64,000 nt of DNA from contig CAJMOH010000009.1 in NCBI GenBank assembly GCA_905215055.1, forward strand, positions 1 through 64,000, written 5' to 3'. Below the pieces are notes generated by a model. It was not told where the DNA came from and searched no databases. It saw only the letters and a program-made list of their open reading frames with translations. Both the position numbers and the translations under genes were made by a program. The DNA is from an uncultured bacterium (GTDB lineage Bacteria; Bacillota; Clostridia; Oscillospirales; Acutalibacteraceae). Below are positions 41,059 through 48,574 of this stretch, piece after piece. Every line of letters starts with the position of its first letter. Position 1 is the first letter of the stretch.

Positions 41059-42162
41059 CTAACGGGCATTTTTTGCTGGGGCCTCATTTTCGCTCTTCTC
41101 CCGTGACAGCTGCGACGGCTGTGACAAGAAATCTGACACAGAGCCTGTAGAACTTTTCCCGTCATTGCCGTCACTCCCGTCACAGCAGAGGGACAAACGG
41201 ATACGGCGGGCCTCTCTTGTCCGGCTGGTTTCTAAAAGGACACCCTGTTCCTCTACCTGATTTCTATGTCGAATCAAGCGCTTCATCAGTACGTTGGGCA
41301 GGATTGTCTCCCCTGTCAAGGACTCCAGCACCTGGGAAAGCTCTGTGGCAGTTCCCGCAAACTCTCCCTGGGCATGGAGGAATTCCACCAGGTGAATCAC
41401 TAAGGGATCTGTGGGGACAGACTCTTTCTGGGTGTCATCTGACAGTAACTGCCAGAGGTGAGCCTGGGAATCGAAGGAAAGCTTCAGCTCCCGATAGGCG
41501 ATGTCCCTCCCGGTACAGTAGAGAGTGGCGGTCTGAGAGCTGCGCTTGTCCTTGCGAAGAACAAAGTTGGAATCGGTGGCCCCACTGATTCCCATGGTGC
41601 CGGAAATCATATTCATGGGGTCCTCATCCTCCCGCTTCCGAAGGTGATGAATCAGCAGGATGGCCAGGTGATTGCCATCGGCCAAGGCCTTCAATGCTTC
41701 CAAATCCCGGTAATCGTTGGCGTAGGCATTAGTATCCCCGCCTGCTCCCCGAACCCGCTGAAGAGTGTCTATTACCACCAGCACGGTGTGGGGATGCCCT
41801 GCAAGGAACTGCTGGATCTGCTGCTCCAACCCGCACCGCAGCTTCTCAGATGTCGTGGCAAAGTGCAGATTTCCCGGGGCGGTATCGGTAATGTCCAGCA
41901 GGCGGCTCTGGATACGGGAGTAGTTATCCTCCAAACAGAGGTAGAGCACATCCCCTCTCCGGGAGGGGAAATCCCAGACCTTCTCCCCCTTTGCCACCTG
42001 CAAGCACAGCCAAAGAGCCAGCCATGACTTTCCTATCTTGGATGCCCCTGCCAGCAGATGCAATCCCTGGGGAATGAAGCCCTCCACCACAAACCGCACC
42101 GGCGGCAGCAGAGTGGTGGTCAGCGTTTCGCCGTCTACCGTAAACAATGGCTTCTGCTTCAT
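41059..42162 (-). CDS. RepA-like AAA ATPase (hexameric helicase family)
   Basis: A 367-residue RecA-fold ATPase. Walker A is GASKIGKSW (about 39-47), Walker B VVIDTLQRVRG (about 129-139), and a further motif is LLIHHLRKRE. Plasmid RepA helicases (RSF1010-type) share this fold, and elements of this kind use them in replication after excision. The C-terminal region is a winged-helix-like tail rich in Ser. It precedes the mobilization genes and has AAAGGAGG upstream. Confidence 0.85.
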   Translation of the reverse strand: MKQKPLFTVDGETLTTTLLPPVRFVVEGFIPQGLHLLAGASKIGKSWLALWLCLQVAKGEKVWDFPSRRGDVLYLCLEDNYSRIQSRLLDITDTAPGNLHFATTSEKLRCGLEQQIQQFLAGHPHTVLVVIDTLQRVRGAGGDTNAYANDYRDLEALKALADGNHLAILLIHHLRKREDEDPMNMISGTMGISGATDSNFVLRKDKRSSQTATLYCTGRDIAYRELKLSFDSQAHLWQLLSDDTQKESVPTDPLVIHLVEFLHAQGEFAGTATELSQVLESLTGETILPNVLMKRLIRHRNQVEEQGVLLETSRTREARRIRLSLCCDGSDGNDGKSSTGSVSDFLSQPSQLSREKSENEAPAKNAR

Positions 42163-42261
42163 GGTTTACCTCCTTTCTCAAGTTTTTTAGGGCTCTTTTA
42201 AAGCCCCTCATCTATAAGGACACTTGGAAAGGATTTGTAAACCCGAAATTGAAAGAACGCA

Positions 42262-42291
42262 GAAAAAAGAGAAGCTGGGAATGGCTTCTCT
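42262..42291 (-). terminator. Terminator of the two-component operon
   Basis: A perfect 8-bp stem AGAGAAGC / GCTTCTCT with loop of 8 and a T-run on the minus strand, about 75 bases past the histidine kinase. Confidence 0.8.
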
Positions 42292-42364
42292 ACATCTGGT
42301 AGACCCTAAGGAAAATTAAGCTGTTGAATATTCGCAAGCAGTTCCACTTGTCATTTCAATCCTG

Positions 42365-43723
42365 TCATTTTGTTAAAATAATGTTTGCTCTATATCCTCT
42401 GTCGGGCTCGCTCTCCATAGAGAGAGTTCCCCCATGCGCCTCAACGATTTGGCGTACAAGCAAAAGTCCTAACCCGTGCCGCAAATCGAGTCGTTCATCG
42501 GTGCTTTCCATATAGTGTGGCTTTTCTTCTAATTCTTGCAGCTTTTCAGGGGTAAGCCCTACACCATTGTCTGCAACAATTAGACTAAGTGCCTCGCCGG
42601 TGCTTTTAAGGGAAAGTTGGATCTTACAGCCTTGCGGATTATGTTTGATACTGTTCTGCACAAGGTTGTTGATCGCCCGTGAAATCAAGCGTGCATCACA
42701 TTCCATCTTGATGTTTTCTGCCTCTGGTGCAATATCAATTTCAATCGTATAGGTATCAGAAATCCCGGAGTTGAGCAACTCGGCTACATAGGAACGAATG
42801 AGTTTGGACAGGCGTATCTGCTCCTTGTGAAGCGGCTGCATTTCGTATTCCAGTTGGGACACTAAATTCAAATCCTGCACGAGCTCTTTGATTTTGATAC
42901 TTTGCTTTCGCACGATTTCCGCCTGTTCCCTAATCCCCCCACTGGCTGTTTCATCTGCGGCGATCCGACCAGCATATCCCATAATCATAGAAAGCGGTGT
43001 ACGGATGTCGTGGGAAACGCCGCTAATCCAGTTGGCGCGGGCTTCGTTCTGTCTGCTTAATATCAGAGAGGCTTTATTTACGCTGCCTGCAATTTCGGAT
43101 AGCTCTCCGTCAATATGAAGCGAAGCAGGTTTTCCATCTGCCAATGTTTCAATGGCTTCTACAATCGGCTCTGTATTCTGGACGATCCTGCGTTTTGAAA
43201 AGTAATAGGCCCAAAACAGACACAGCACATCCATGCCTAACATTCCCGTAACATAGAAAGGAATTTTTTGAATTGCTTCAATGGAATAGTAGTTGCTGGT
43301 GAGCTTCATGTAGCTATCCTTTGGATACCCCAAAACTAACAATCCCTCGTCTGTATTCCATACAAAAACAGGATAATCTTCCAGATACCCTTTGGAAAAT
43401 AAAGCCACATCCTGAACGCTATAATTGTGTGGCACTTCTTCTGGTACATCGAGTGTCCAAAAGCACTCTCCACTTGGTGTCAGATACATAGCCCATATAT
43501 TGTACTGGCGCAATGTCTGTATCGCATCATCCGTCAGGCCCTCTGTAGTTGCTGCGGCGGAAGTCATCTCAAGCATAGCGCGTGGGGACGATTCTCCATA
43601 ATCATCTGAAACCGTATGATAAAAGGTCACGCCAAACAGAATAACATTGATAAGCACCAGTATCAGGAGAAATACAGCGAAAGACGCCAAATGCTTTGAA
43701 ATATATGCTCCAAAAGATTTCAT
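42365..43723 (-). CDS. Sensor histidine kinase (cargo)
   Basis: A 452-residue kinase: membrane segments near 14-36 and 155-177 flank a roughly 120-residue external sensor domain; then a HAMP-like region, the H box GVSHDIRTPLSM (His238), and a catalytic domain with NLVQNSIKH, DNGVG and HGLGLLLV. The large external domain differs from the short-loop BceS type and is like CprK. It is 4 bases downstream of the response regulator and should control the ABC transporter genes. Confidence 0.9.
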   Translation of the reverse strand: MKSFGAYISKHLASFAVFLLILVLINVILFGVTFYHTVSDDYGESSPRAMLEMTSAAATTEGLTDDAIQTLRQYNIWAMYLTPSGECFWTLDVPEEVPHNYSVQDVALFSKGYLEDYPVFVWNTDEGLLVLGYPKDSYMKLTSNYYSIEAIQKIPFYVTGMLGMDVLCLFWAYYFSKRRIVQNTEPIVEAIETLADGKPASLHIDGELSEIAGSVNKASLILSRQNEARANWISGVSHDIRTPLSMIMGYAGRIAADETASGGIREQAEIVRKQSIKIKELVQDLNLVSQLEYEMQPLHKEQIRLSKLIRSYVAELLNSGISDTYTIEIDIAPEAENIKMECDARLISRAINNLVQNSIKHNPQGCKIQLSLKSTGEALSLIVADNGVGLTPEKLQELEEKPHYMESTDERLDLRHGLGLLLVRQIVEAHGGTLSMESEPDRGYRANIILTK

Positions 43724-43727
43724 AGCG

Positions 43728-44429
43728 TCACTTCCTCGTAATCAATTTATAGCCCAACCCCTTAATTGTAATCAAAGAAACAGGCTTTGATGGATCGGCT
43801 TCAATTTTTTCCCGAATACGCCGCACATGAGCATTTAGGCTATTTTCATAGCCGAAAGGGTTGTCGCCCCATAACGCTTCACAAAGAGCGTCAACCGTGA
43901 CGATCTTTCCCTCATTGCGTGCCAGTGTTTCCAGCAGGGTATGCTCTTTTGCGGTCAGGGAGATAATCTCGCCGCCTTTGTTGACCTCCGCCCGGCTAAA
44001 ATCAATCGTACATCCATCCAGGACAACCAGCGGGTTATCCTCTTTATAGGTACGGCGTAAGACCGCATAGACACGCAGCAATAGTTCCTGCGGCATAAAC
44101 GGCTTTGAAATGTAATCATCCGCACCAAGGCCAAGACCGGCCAGTTTGTCTGCGGCTTCGTCTTTTGCTGTTAAAAAGATTACCGGCACATCCGTAAATG
44201 TACGGAGCTGCTCCATCAGGGAAAAACCGTCTCCATCTGGCAGCATTACATCCAATATCATCAAATCCGGTTTTTCCTGTTTTGCCACCATGACAGCTTT
44301 TTTCACGGATGCGGCAGTAAGAACAGTTTCAAAACCAGCATCTTTCAAAATATCTGATACCATTTTCAGCAAATCCGGCTCGTCATCTACAAGCAGGAGC
44401 TTTTTCCGATGTAGAAAAGAGTTGTCCAT
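43728..44429 (-). CDS. OmpR-family response regulator (cargo)
   Basis: A 233-residue regulator. The receiver domain has LLLVDDEPD, the phospho-acceptor Asp60 in LMILDVMLPDGDG and the YISKPF lysine; a winged-helix DNA-binding domain follows (about 135-230, including ENSLNAHVRRIREKIE). ATG 44429 follows GGAGGTGA; the longer frame upstream has no site. It is divergent from the ABC genes and probably binds the GTAAGG repeats between them. Confidence 0.92.
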   Translation of the reverse strand: MDNSFLHRKKLLLVDDEPDLLKMVSDILKDAGFETVLTAASVKKAVMVAKQEKPDLMILDVMLPDGDGFSLMEQLRTFTDVPVIFLTAKDEAADKLAGLGLGADDYISKPFMPQELLLRVYAVLRRTYKEDNPLVVLDGCTIDFSRAEVNKGGEIISLTAKEHTLLETLARNEGKIVTVDALCEALWGDNPFGYENSLNAHVRRIREKIEADPSKPVSLITIKGLGYKLITRK

Positions 44430-44451
44430 AGCGTCACCTCCTACAGTGACT

Positions 44452-44457
44452 ATTATA
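44452..44457 (-). promoter_or_regulatory. Extended -10 promoter of the two-component operon
   Basis: Minus-strand TGATATAAT with no good -35 box, 23 bases before the regulator start; this is the usual look of an activator-dependent promoter. Confidence 0.5.
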
Positions 44458-44495
44458 TCACAAGATACGTGGTCTGGGGACTGAGTCCTCAAAAT

Positions 44496-44512
44496 GTAAG
44501 GTAAAAGTAAGG
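44496..44512. promoter_or_regulatory. Direct GTAAGG repeats, probable response-regulator site
   Basis: GTAAGG at 44496-44501 and 44507-44512, 11 bases apart, about one helical turn. OmpR-family regulators bind such direct repeats. It lies between the divergent regulator and transporter operons. Confidence 0.45.
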
Positions 44513-44579
44513 ACGGGAGAATGTAGATGTCAGGTTGAAGGTGTACCATAAAAACATCGAATCGAAAGGAGATGTTTCT

Positions 44580-45344
44580 ATGGACTATATCATTACAACG
44601 GAACAGTTGACAAAGAAGTACAAGAACTTTACTTCGGTCAACAATGTTTCACTTCATATCCGCAAAGGCAGTATTTATGGCTTTCTCGGCCCGAACGGAG
44701 CAGGCAAGTCCACCACCATGAAAATGCTGCTGGGCTTGACCGCCCCCACAAAAGGCAGCTTTACCATTGATGGAAAGCAGTTCCCGGCTGACCGCATTGC
44801 GATTTTGAGGGAGGTCGGCTCATTCATTGAGTCCCCTTCGTTTTATGCGAATCTGACTGGTCGGGAAAATCTCGATATTATCCGCAGGATTTTGAGATTG
44901 CCGAAAAGTACCGTGGAAGACGCACTGGATCTTGTGGGCCTGACGGAATTTGGTGATCGGCTGGCAAAGAAATATTCGCTGGGGATGAAACAGCGTCTCG
45001 GCCTCGCCGGTGCACTGCTGGGCAGGCCCCCTATCCTTATTTTGGATGAGCCGACAAACGGGCTTGACCCTTCTGGCATCCATGAAATCCTCAACCTGGT
45101 AAAGTCTCTGCCGGATCTGTACGACTGCACAATCCTGATCTCGTCCCACATGCTGTCAGAGATCGAACTGATCGCAGATGACATTGGCATTCTCAATCAT
45201 GGGCGGCTTTTGTTTGAAGGAAGTCTGGATGAGCTTCGCCAAAGTGCTTTACGGGCCGGTTTCGCGGCGGACAATCTGGAAGATATGTTCCTCTCGATGG
45301 TGGAGAAAGATAACGCAGCCAGAAAGCAGAGGGCACAGCTATGA
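44580..45344 (+). CDS. ABC transporter ATP-binding protein (lantibiotic-resistance type, CprA-like)
   Basis: A 254-residue ATPase. Walker A is GPNGAGKST (37-45), the signature LGMKQRLGLA, Walker B ILILDEPTNGLDP. The close relation to lantibiotic-immunity subunits is suggested by length, by EVGSFIESPSFYANLTGREN, and by two unlike permeases following it. ATG 44580 has GAAAGGAG at proper spacing. The stop overlaps the next start (ATGA). In such systems the pump removes cationic peptides or lantibiotics from the membrane. Confidence 0.88.
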   Translation: MDYIITTEQLTKKYKNFTSVNNVSLHIRKGSIYGFLGPNGAGKSTTMKMLLGLTAPTKGSFTIDGKQFPADRIAILREVGSFIESPSFYANLTGRENLDIIRRILRLPKSTVEDALDLVGLTEFGDRLAKKYSLGMKQRLGLAGALLGRPPILILDEPTNGLDPSGIHEILNLVKSLPDLYDCTILISSHMLSEIELIADDIGILNHGRLLFEGSLDELRQSALRAGFAADNLEDMFLSMVEKDNAARKQRAQL

Positions 45345-46066
45345 ATGTACTATTAATCGAACTTCGGAAAGAAAAGCGAACCGGCGTCATTCCTGTGTTG
45401 CTGGCTGTTGGAGTGTTAGGAGCTGCATACGCATTTGTTAATTTCCTTGTGCGGAAAGACACGCTTCTGACTTTGCCGCTGGCCCCGATGGATGTTCTGC
45501 TGACCCAGCTTTACGGTGTGATTATGATCCTGAACCTGTTCGGTATCGTGGTTGCCACCTGTATGATTTACAACATGGAGTTTAAGGGCAGCGCCATCAA
45601 GAAGATGTATATGCTCCCTATGAGCGTTCCGGCCATGTACCTGTGCAAATTCCTGATTCTGACGGTCATGTTTTTGGTTGCAATCGTACTGCAAAATTTA
45701 GCACTTATGCAGATCGGCATGACAGATTTGCCAGAAGGAGCATTTGAGATGGGAACACTGGTGCGCTTTGCCGGATATTCTTTCCTCACATCCATGCCGG
45801 TGTTGTCGTTTATGCTGCTGATTTCTTCGCGCTTTGAAAATATGTGGATACCTCTCGGTGTAGGGGTCGCAGGATTTTTAAGCGGTATGGCGCTGGCCAG
45901 TTCAAATCTTGCTGTCCTGATGGCTCATCCTTTTGTGCTTATGCTGAAACCGGCAGTTGCTATGAGCGCCCAGCCCGATATGACTGTGAGCGCGGCATCT
46001 CTGATAGAGACTGTTTTGTTCCTTGCTATTGCACTGTGGCTGGCGAAAAGCAAACGCTATGAGTAA
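45341..46066 (+). CDS. ABC transporter permease, first subunit
   Basis: A 241-residue membrane protein with six predicted segments and the ABC-2-like EFKGSAIKKMYMLPMSVPAM stretch after segment 2. It is translationally coupled to the ATPase. Together with the next gene it forms the asymmetric permease pair typical of CprABC/MutFEG-type transporters. Confidence 0.82.
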   Translation: MNVLLIELRKEKRTGVIPVLLAVGVLGAAYAFVNFLVRKDTLLTLPLAPMDVLLTQLYGVIMILNLFGIVVATCMIYNMEFKGSAIKKMYMLPMSVPAMYLCKFLILTVMFLVAIVLQNLALMQIGMTDLPEGAFEMGTLVRFAGYSFLTSMPVLSFMLLISSRFENMWIPLGVGVAGFLSGMALASSNLAVLMAHPFVLMLKPAVAMSAQPDMTVSAASLIETVLFLAIALWLAKSKRYE

Positions 46067-46081
46067 GGAGGGATTATAGAA

Positions 46082-46846
46082 ATGAGTTTTTTGGAACTGC
46101 TCAAAATTGAGTTTATGAAGGTAAAACGCTCAAAGATCGTACCGCTGATCTTTATCGCACCACTGTTGGTGGTTGCCTCCGGGGTTGCAAGCCTGAGCCG
46201 CTATTTCACCCCGGAATATACAAACGCTTGGCCTGCCATGTTCATTCAGAGCGCACTGGTTTATGCGTATTACCTGTTGCCCTTCAGCATGATCGTTGTC
46301 TGTGTGATGATTGCGGGCCGGGAAACCGGAAATAACGGCATCCTGAAAATGCTGGCCCTGCCGGTCAGCCGATATGCACTTTCCATTGCCAAATTCTGCG
46401 TGCTGGTGTTTTACCTGCTTATGGAAATGGTCGTGTTTCTTGCCGTGTTTGTAATTGCGGGATTGATTGCGACACAGACAATGGGAGTAACAGAAACCTT
46501 GCCGATCCTGTATCTGCTAAAATGGTGCCTTGGCCTGTTTCTGACGATGCTGCCGTGTATTGCGACTATGTGGGCAATCACGGTACTGTTTGAAAAGCCG
46601 CTTCTTTCTGTTGGATTGAATTTGCTGCTTGTTATTCCCGGTGTATTGGTTGCGAATACGCCGCTGTGGATTGTTTACCCATACTGTTACAGCGGTTATC
46701 TCGTTTCCTGCTCTCTCCATGACTTTACAGCAGAAGCTTCTGACGCCGCTTTTTCAATGTTTCCGTTCCTGCCCTGCGCGATTATAGTGTTTGGTCTGTT
46801 CCTCGCACTGGCTGTCACCCGATTTGGGAAAAAAGAAATGAGGTAA
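46082..46846 (+). CDS. ABC transporter permease, second subunit
   Basis: A 254-residue, six-segment permease with MIAGRETGNNGILKMLALPV, the same kind of ABC-2 stretch as in the first subunit. It starts 15 bases after it with GGAGG upstream. Substrate export of lantibiotics or other cationic peptides is inferred from the gene order. Confidence 0.82.
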   Translation: MSFLELLKIEFMKVKRSKIVPLIFIAPLLVVASGVASLSRYFTPEYTNAWPAMFIQSALVYAYYLLPFSMIVVCVMIAGRETGNNGILKMLALPVSRYALSIAKFCVLVFYLLMEMVVFLAVFVIAGLIATQTMGVTETLPILYLLKWCLGLFLTMLPCIATMWAITVLFEKPLLSVGLNLLLVIPGVLVANTPLWIVYPYCYSGYLVSCSLHDFTAEASDAAFSMFPFLPCAIIVFGLFLALAVTRFGKKEMR

Positions 46847-46851
46847 ATATT

Positions 46852-47148
46852 ATGGAAAAGAAAAAACTTCAATCAATCAGTATCGCTGCACTCATTGTGA
46901 GCATCCTGCCGCTGGCGGCCCTTATCCCGTCATTTCTGCACCTTTCGCTGTCGGACGGAATTCGAACTGTTTGGGCCGGGGCCAATATCGTTTTTGTCCT
47001 GCTGGGCCTGATTCTTTCGGTAGCTTGTGTGCGAAACAGGGAAAGCCGCAGCATTATCAATATCGCATCCACGGCAATCAGCACTTTTTGGGTGCTGCTG
47101 ATGGTGGGAATTGTTGCACTCGCTTTGTTCCTTACATTTGTTCAGTGA
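46852..47148 (+). CDS. Small membrane protein of the transporter operon
   Basis: A 98-residue protein with three predicted membrane segments (about 7-27, 37-60, 72-95). I do not recognise the family. It begins 5 bases after the second permease, so it is part of the same transcript; an accessory or immunity-type role is possible. Confidence 0.6.
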   Translation: MEKKKLQSISIAALIVSILPLAALIPSFLHLSLSDGIRTVWAGANIVFVLLGLILSVACVRNRESRSIINIASTAISTFWVLLMVGIVALALFLTFVQ

Positions 47149-47158
47149 GGGAATGGTT

Positions 47159-47245
47159 ATGCACAAAATTGGAAAAATCTTTGGATGTTGTCTGATTGCT
47201 GTTTCTTTACTGGCCTGTACTGCCTGCAGTCTCCACGGGATTTAG
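47159..47245 (+). pseudogene. 28-residue lipoprotein signal peptide, probably a truncated lipoprotein gene
   Basis: A very short frame encodes a basic start, a hydrophobic stretch and a lipobox LLAC, then stops 8 residues later. GAGGG lies at proper distance before the ATG. It looks like the signal peptide of a lipoprotein whose mature part has been lost. Immunity lipoproteins often accompany such transporters. It could still give a small lipidated peptide. Confidence 0.5.
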
Positions 47246-47265
47246 AAAAGATACCCGAAAAGGGC

Positions 47266-47295
47266 GAAAAGCCCTGTCACACGACAGAGCTTTTC
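47266..47295 (+). terminator. Stem-loop after the transporter operon
   Basis: Stem GAAAAGCCCTGTC / GACAGAGCTTTTC with one mismatch and a 4-base loop. It overlaps the 3' end of the convergent sigma-factor gene. Confidence 0.6.
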
Positions 47296-47660
47296 AGGGT
47301 TTGATGAAGTCTTTTCAGCCGCTTTGAGACTGCCATTTTGGAGACTCCGAGGAGTTTCCCCATCTCCTCCATAGTCAGTTCGCTGTCGTAGCGGAGGGAG
47401 ATGAGCTTTTGATCCTCCTCCCGCAGGGCCTTGACAGCGTCCCGCAGATTTTCAAGCTGGAGGCTTCGGAGCACGGTCTCCTCCACAGACACACAGCTGG
47501 CCATACAGGACAGCACCGTTTCAAACTCACTTTTACTAAGATGTCTCTCGTCCCGCTTGTCCTGAGCTGCCGCCCGTTTCCGATCCTGCTCCAGGAAGTC
47601 TGCGACCTCCTTTGGCACTGATACTACCTCACCGTTGTAGAAGATTTCTACTTGGTTCAA
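47277..47660 (-). CDS. Small sigma-70-family factor of the mobile element
   Basis: A 127-residue protein whose C-terminal half is a region-4 helix-turn-helix: LISLRYDSELTMEEMGKLL then GVSKMAVSKRLKRLHQTL. The N-terminus, IFYNGEVVSVPKEVADFLE, matches element-borne sigma factors in Firmicutes. It lacks an obvious region 2. TTG 47660 has AAAGGA six bases before; an ATG upstream has none. It may switch on the element's excision and transfer genes. Confidence 0.7.
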   Translation of the reverse strand: MNQVEIFYNGEVVSVPKEVADFLEQDRKRAAAQDKRDERHLSKSEFETVLSCMASCVSVEETVLRSLQLENLRDAVKALREEDQKLISLRYDSELTMEEMGKLLGVSKMAVSKRLKRLHQTLKSSVV

Positions 47661-47874
47661 GTTTTTTCCTTTCCGCATCGCGGAAGGGCCACACCACGCT
47701 GCCGGCACAGCGCCAAATACTGTGGACGTTCATGGAATCCACCCGCAGTGGAATGATGGTTGATTCGGGGGGCTCATGAATGCCTGAGGTCACACAGAGT
47801 GTGAACCTCACCGGAATGCTATGGTATTGGCTTTCGCCACTTTTATTGTAGCACCCTGTGCTACGCAAGATATG
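47661..47874. other. Intergenic region of the element with one hairpin
   Basis: No gene seen. It contains a hairpin, TGAGGTCACAC / GTGTGAACCTCA with a single bulge (47785-47810), of unknown role. An oriT or a transcript end is possible but not supported by other marks. Confidence 0.4.
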
Positions 47875-48122
47875 TCGAAATTGGAAACACGCTTTGAACA
47901 AGCCGAGAATTTTGGGATTTCGGGGTCTTTCTTCCTATCTGCGGGTCTTTCCCTGGCTGGCGTCTACCCCCGCCTTCCTGGGCCACACAGGGGCTGGAAA
48001 GGCCTTTTGTGGAGTTCTTCCCCACACTGTGGGGGAGAACTTTTCCTACCTTCTTTTCGTTGCTGTTCGAGCAGAAAGAAGAAAAGTTCCGAGAACGCAA
48101 AAAAGTCCAGGAATCCGCATGA
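47875..48122. repeat. Diverged copy of the tRNA-Thr 3' flank carried by the element
   Basis: The sequence is a diverged match to the chromosomal flank 37165-37379 and directly adjoins the intact tRNA. Both copies end in AACGCAAAAAAGTCCAGGAA followed by the tRNA terminator. The divergence implies that the copy came from another strain or species. Confidence 0.6.
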
Positions 48123-48138
48123 TTCCTGGACTTTTTTG
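48096..48138 (-). terminator. Terminator of the intact tRNA-Thr
   Basis: Stem AAGTCCAGGAATC / GATTCCTGGACTT with loop ATGCG and T-run on the minus strand, just after the tRNA. Confidence 0.88.
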
Positions 48139-48139
48139 A

Positions 48140-48215
48140 TGGAGCTGGTGAGCGGACTCGAACCGCTGACCTGCTGATTACGAATCAGCTGCTCTACCGA
48201 CTGAGCCACACCAGC
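48140..48215 (-). tRNA. tRNA-Thr (anticodon CGU), intact copy inside the element
   Basis: A 76-base complete cloverleaf: acceptor GCTGGTG/CACCAGC, D arm GCTC-AGTCGGTA-GAGC, anticodon stem GCTGA/TCAGC with loop TTCGTAA (CGU), T arm AGCGG-TTCGAGT-CCGCT, tail TCCA. It lies wholly between the two element ends. The split fragments at 37397-37428 and 48310-48357 are identical to its 3' and 5' parts, so it can replace the gene that integration destroyed. Confidence 0.95.
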
Positions 48216-48291
48216 ATATTTTTATTTTTTTGTTCTGTTTGCCCGTTGCGACTAGAACCGGGGGATTAACACATCCCTTCCTGGTCGTTCA

Positions 48292-48313
48292 CCCTTAGCG
48301 ACAACCAGCGACC
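48292..48313. other. attR: element arm plus core GACC
   Basis: The element arm (48292-48309) and the core GACC (48310-48313) are followed by the tRNA-Thr 5' half. Reverse-complemented, the arm matches the left arm 37429-37446 at 13 of 18 positions (common pattern TGGTTGT...TAAG). Confidence 0.8.
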
Positions 48314-48357
48314 TGCTGATTACGAATCAGCTGCTCTACCGACTGAGCCACACCAGC
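48310..48357 (-). pseudogene. 5' fragment of tRNA-Thr(CGU) at the right junction
   Basis: Acceptor 5' strand, D arm and anticodon arm, up to GGTC of the variable loop, are identical to the intact gene. The host promoter lies upstream of it, so the chromosomal gene would be expressed as a broken tRNA plus element sequence. Confidence 0.92.
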
Positions 48358-48362
48358 ATATT

Positions 48363-48512
48363 CTTGCTTTTCATTCCTTCACGGTTCGCGGCTGATCCCC
48401 TTGGTGAAAAATCAGCAGCTTGCTTTATTTCGAGGGAACCGCTCCGCCATTGAACCACAGCATTGTTAACGAAGCCATCCGGCGGAGAACTCCCCGCTGC
48501 GGACACTTCATT
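48363..48512. other. Leader between tRNA-Thr promoter and tRNA 5' fragment
   Basis: About 150 bases separate the minus-strand promoter from the tRNA fragment. There is a GC-rich hairpin near 48481-48500 (GGCGGAG...). I see no gene. Confidence 0.4.
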
Positions 48513-48541
48513 ATTATACAGGAAAACAGGATGGGAGTCAA
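48513..48541 (-). promoter_or_regulatory. Strong promoter of the chromosomal tRNA-Thr
   Basis: Minus-strand TTGACT, 17-base spacer, perfect TATAAT. It points to the tRNA 5' half and, beyond the attR arm, to the intact tRNA of the element, about 300 bases downstream. Confidence 0.75.
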
Positions 48542-48574
48542 GATGATTTTGCGCTTTTTTCCCGTGGAATTCTG

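Larger units (their letters stand above)
37425..48313. mobile_element. 10.9-kb integrative mobilizable element inserted in tRNA-Thr(CGU)
   Basis: The element runs between two GACC cores that split one tRNA-Thr gene. It holds an excision/integration gene (large serine recombinase), a TnpW-like small protein, mobilization genes (relaxase, MobC), a RepA-like ATPase, a small sigma factor, and cargo of a two-component system with a lantibiotic-type ABC transporter. It has no type IV secretion genes, so it would need a helper for transfer. Joining its two ends rebuilds a dyad attP. It also contains a full tRNA-Thr copy near its right end. Confidence 0.88.

Noticed and set aside
47785..47810. Origin of transfer of the element
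   Set aside because: A hairpin is present, but no nick-site consensus is seen and it is far from the relaxase genes; the oriT is more likely near mobC.
48140..48362. Simple tandem duplication of tRNA-Thr as explanation of the second partial copy
   Set aside because: The partial copy ends exactly at the GACC core, and its missing half is found at the other end of the element, which fits integration better than duplication. A tandem origin before insertion is not fully excluded.
48400..48470. A second tRNA or structured RNA in the tRNA-Thr leader
   Set aside because: A stretch resembles a D arm, but no anticodon stem or acceptor stem can be formed.
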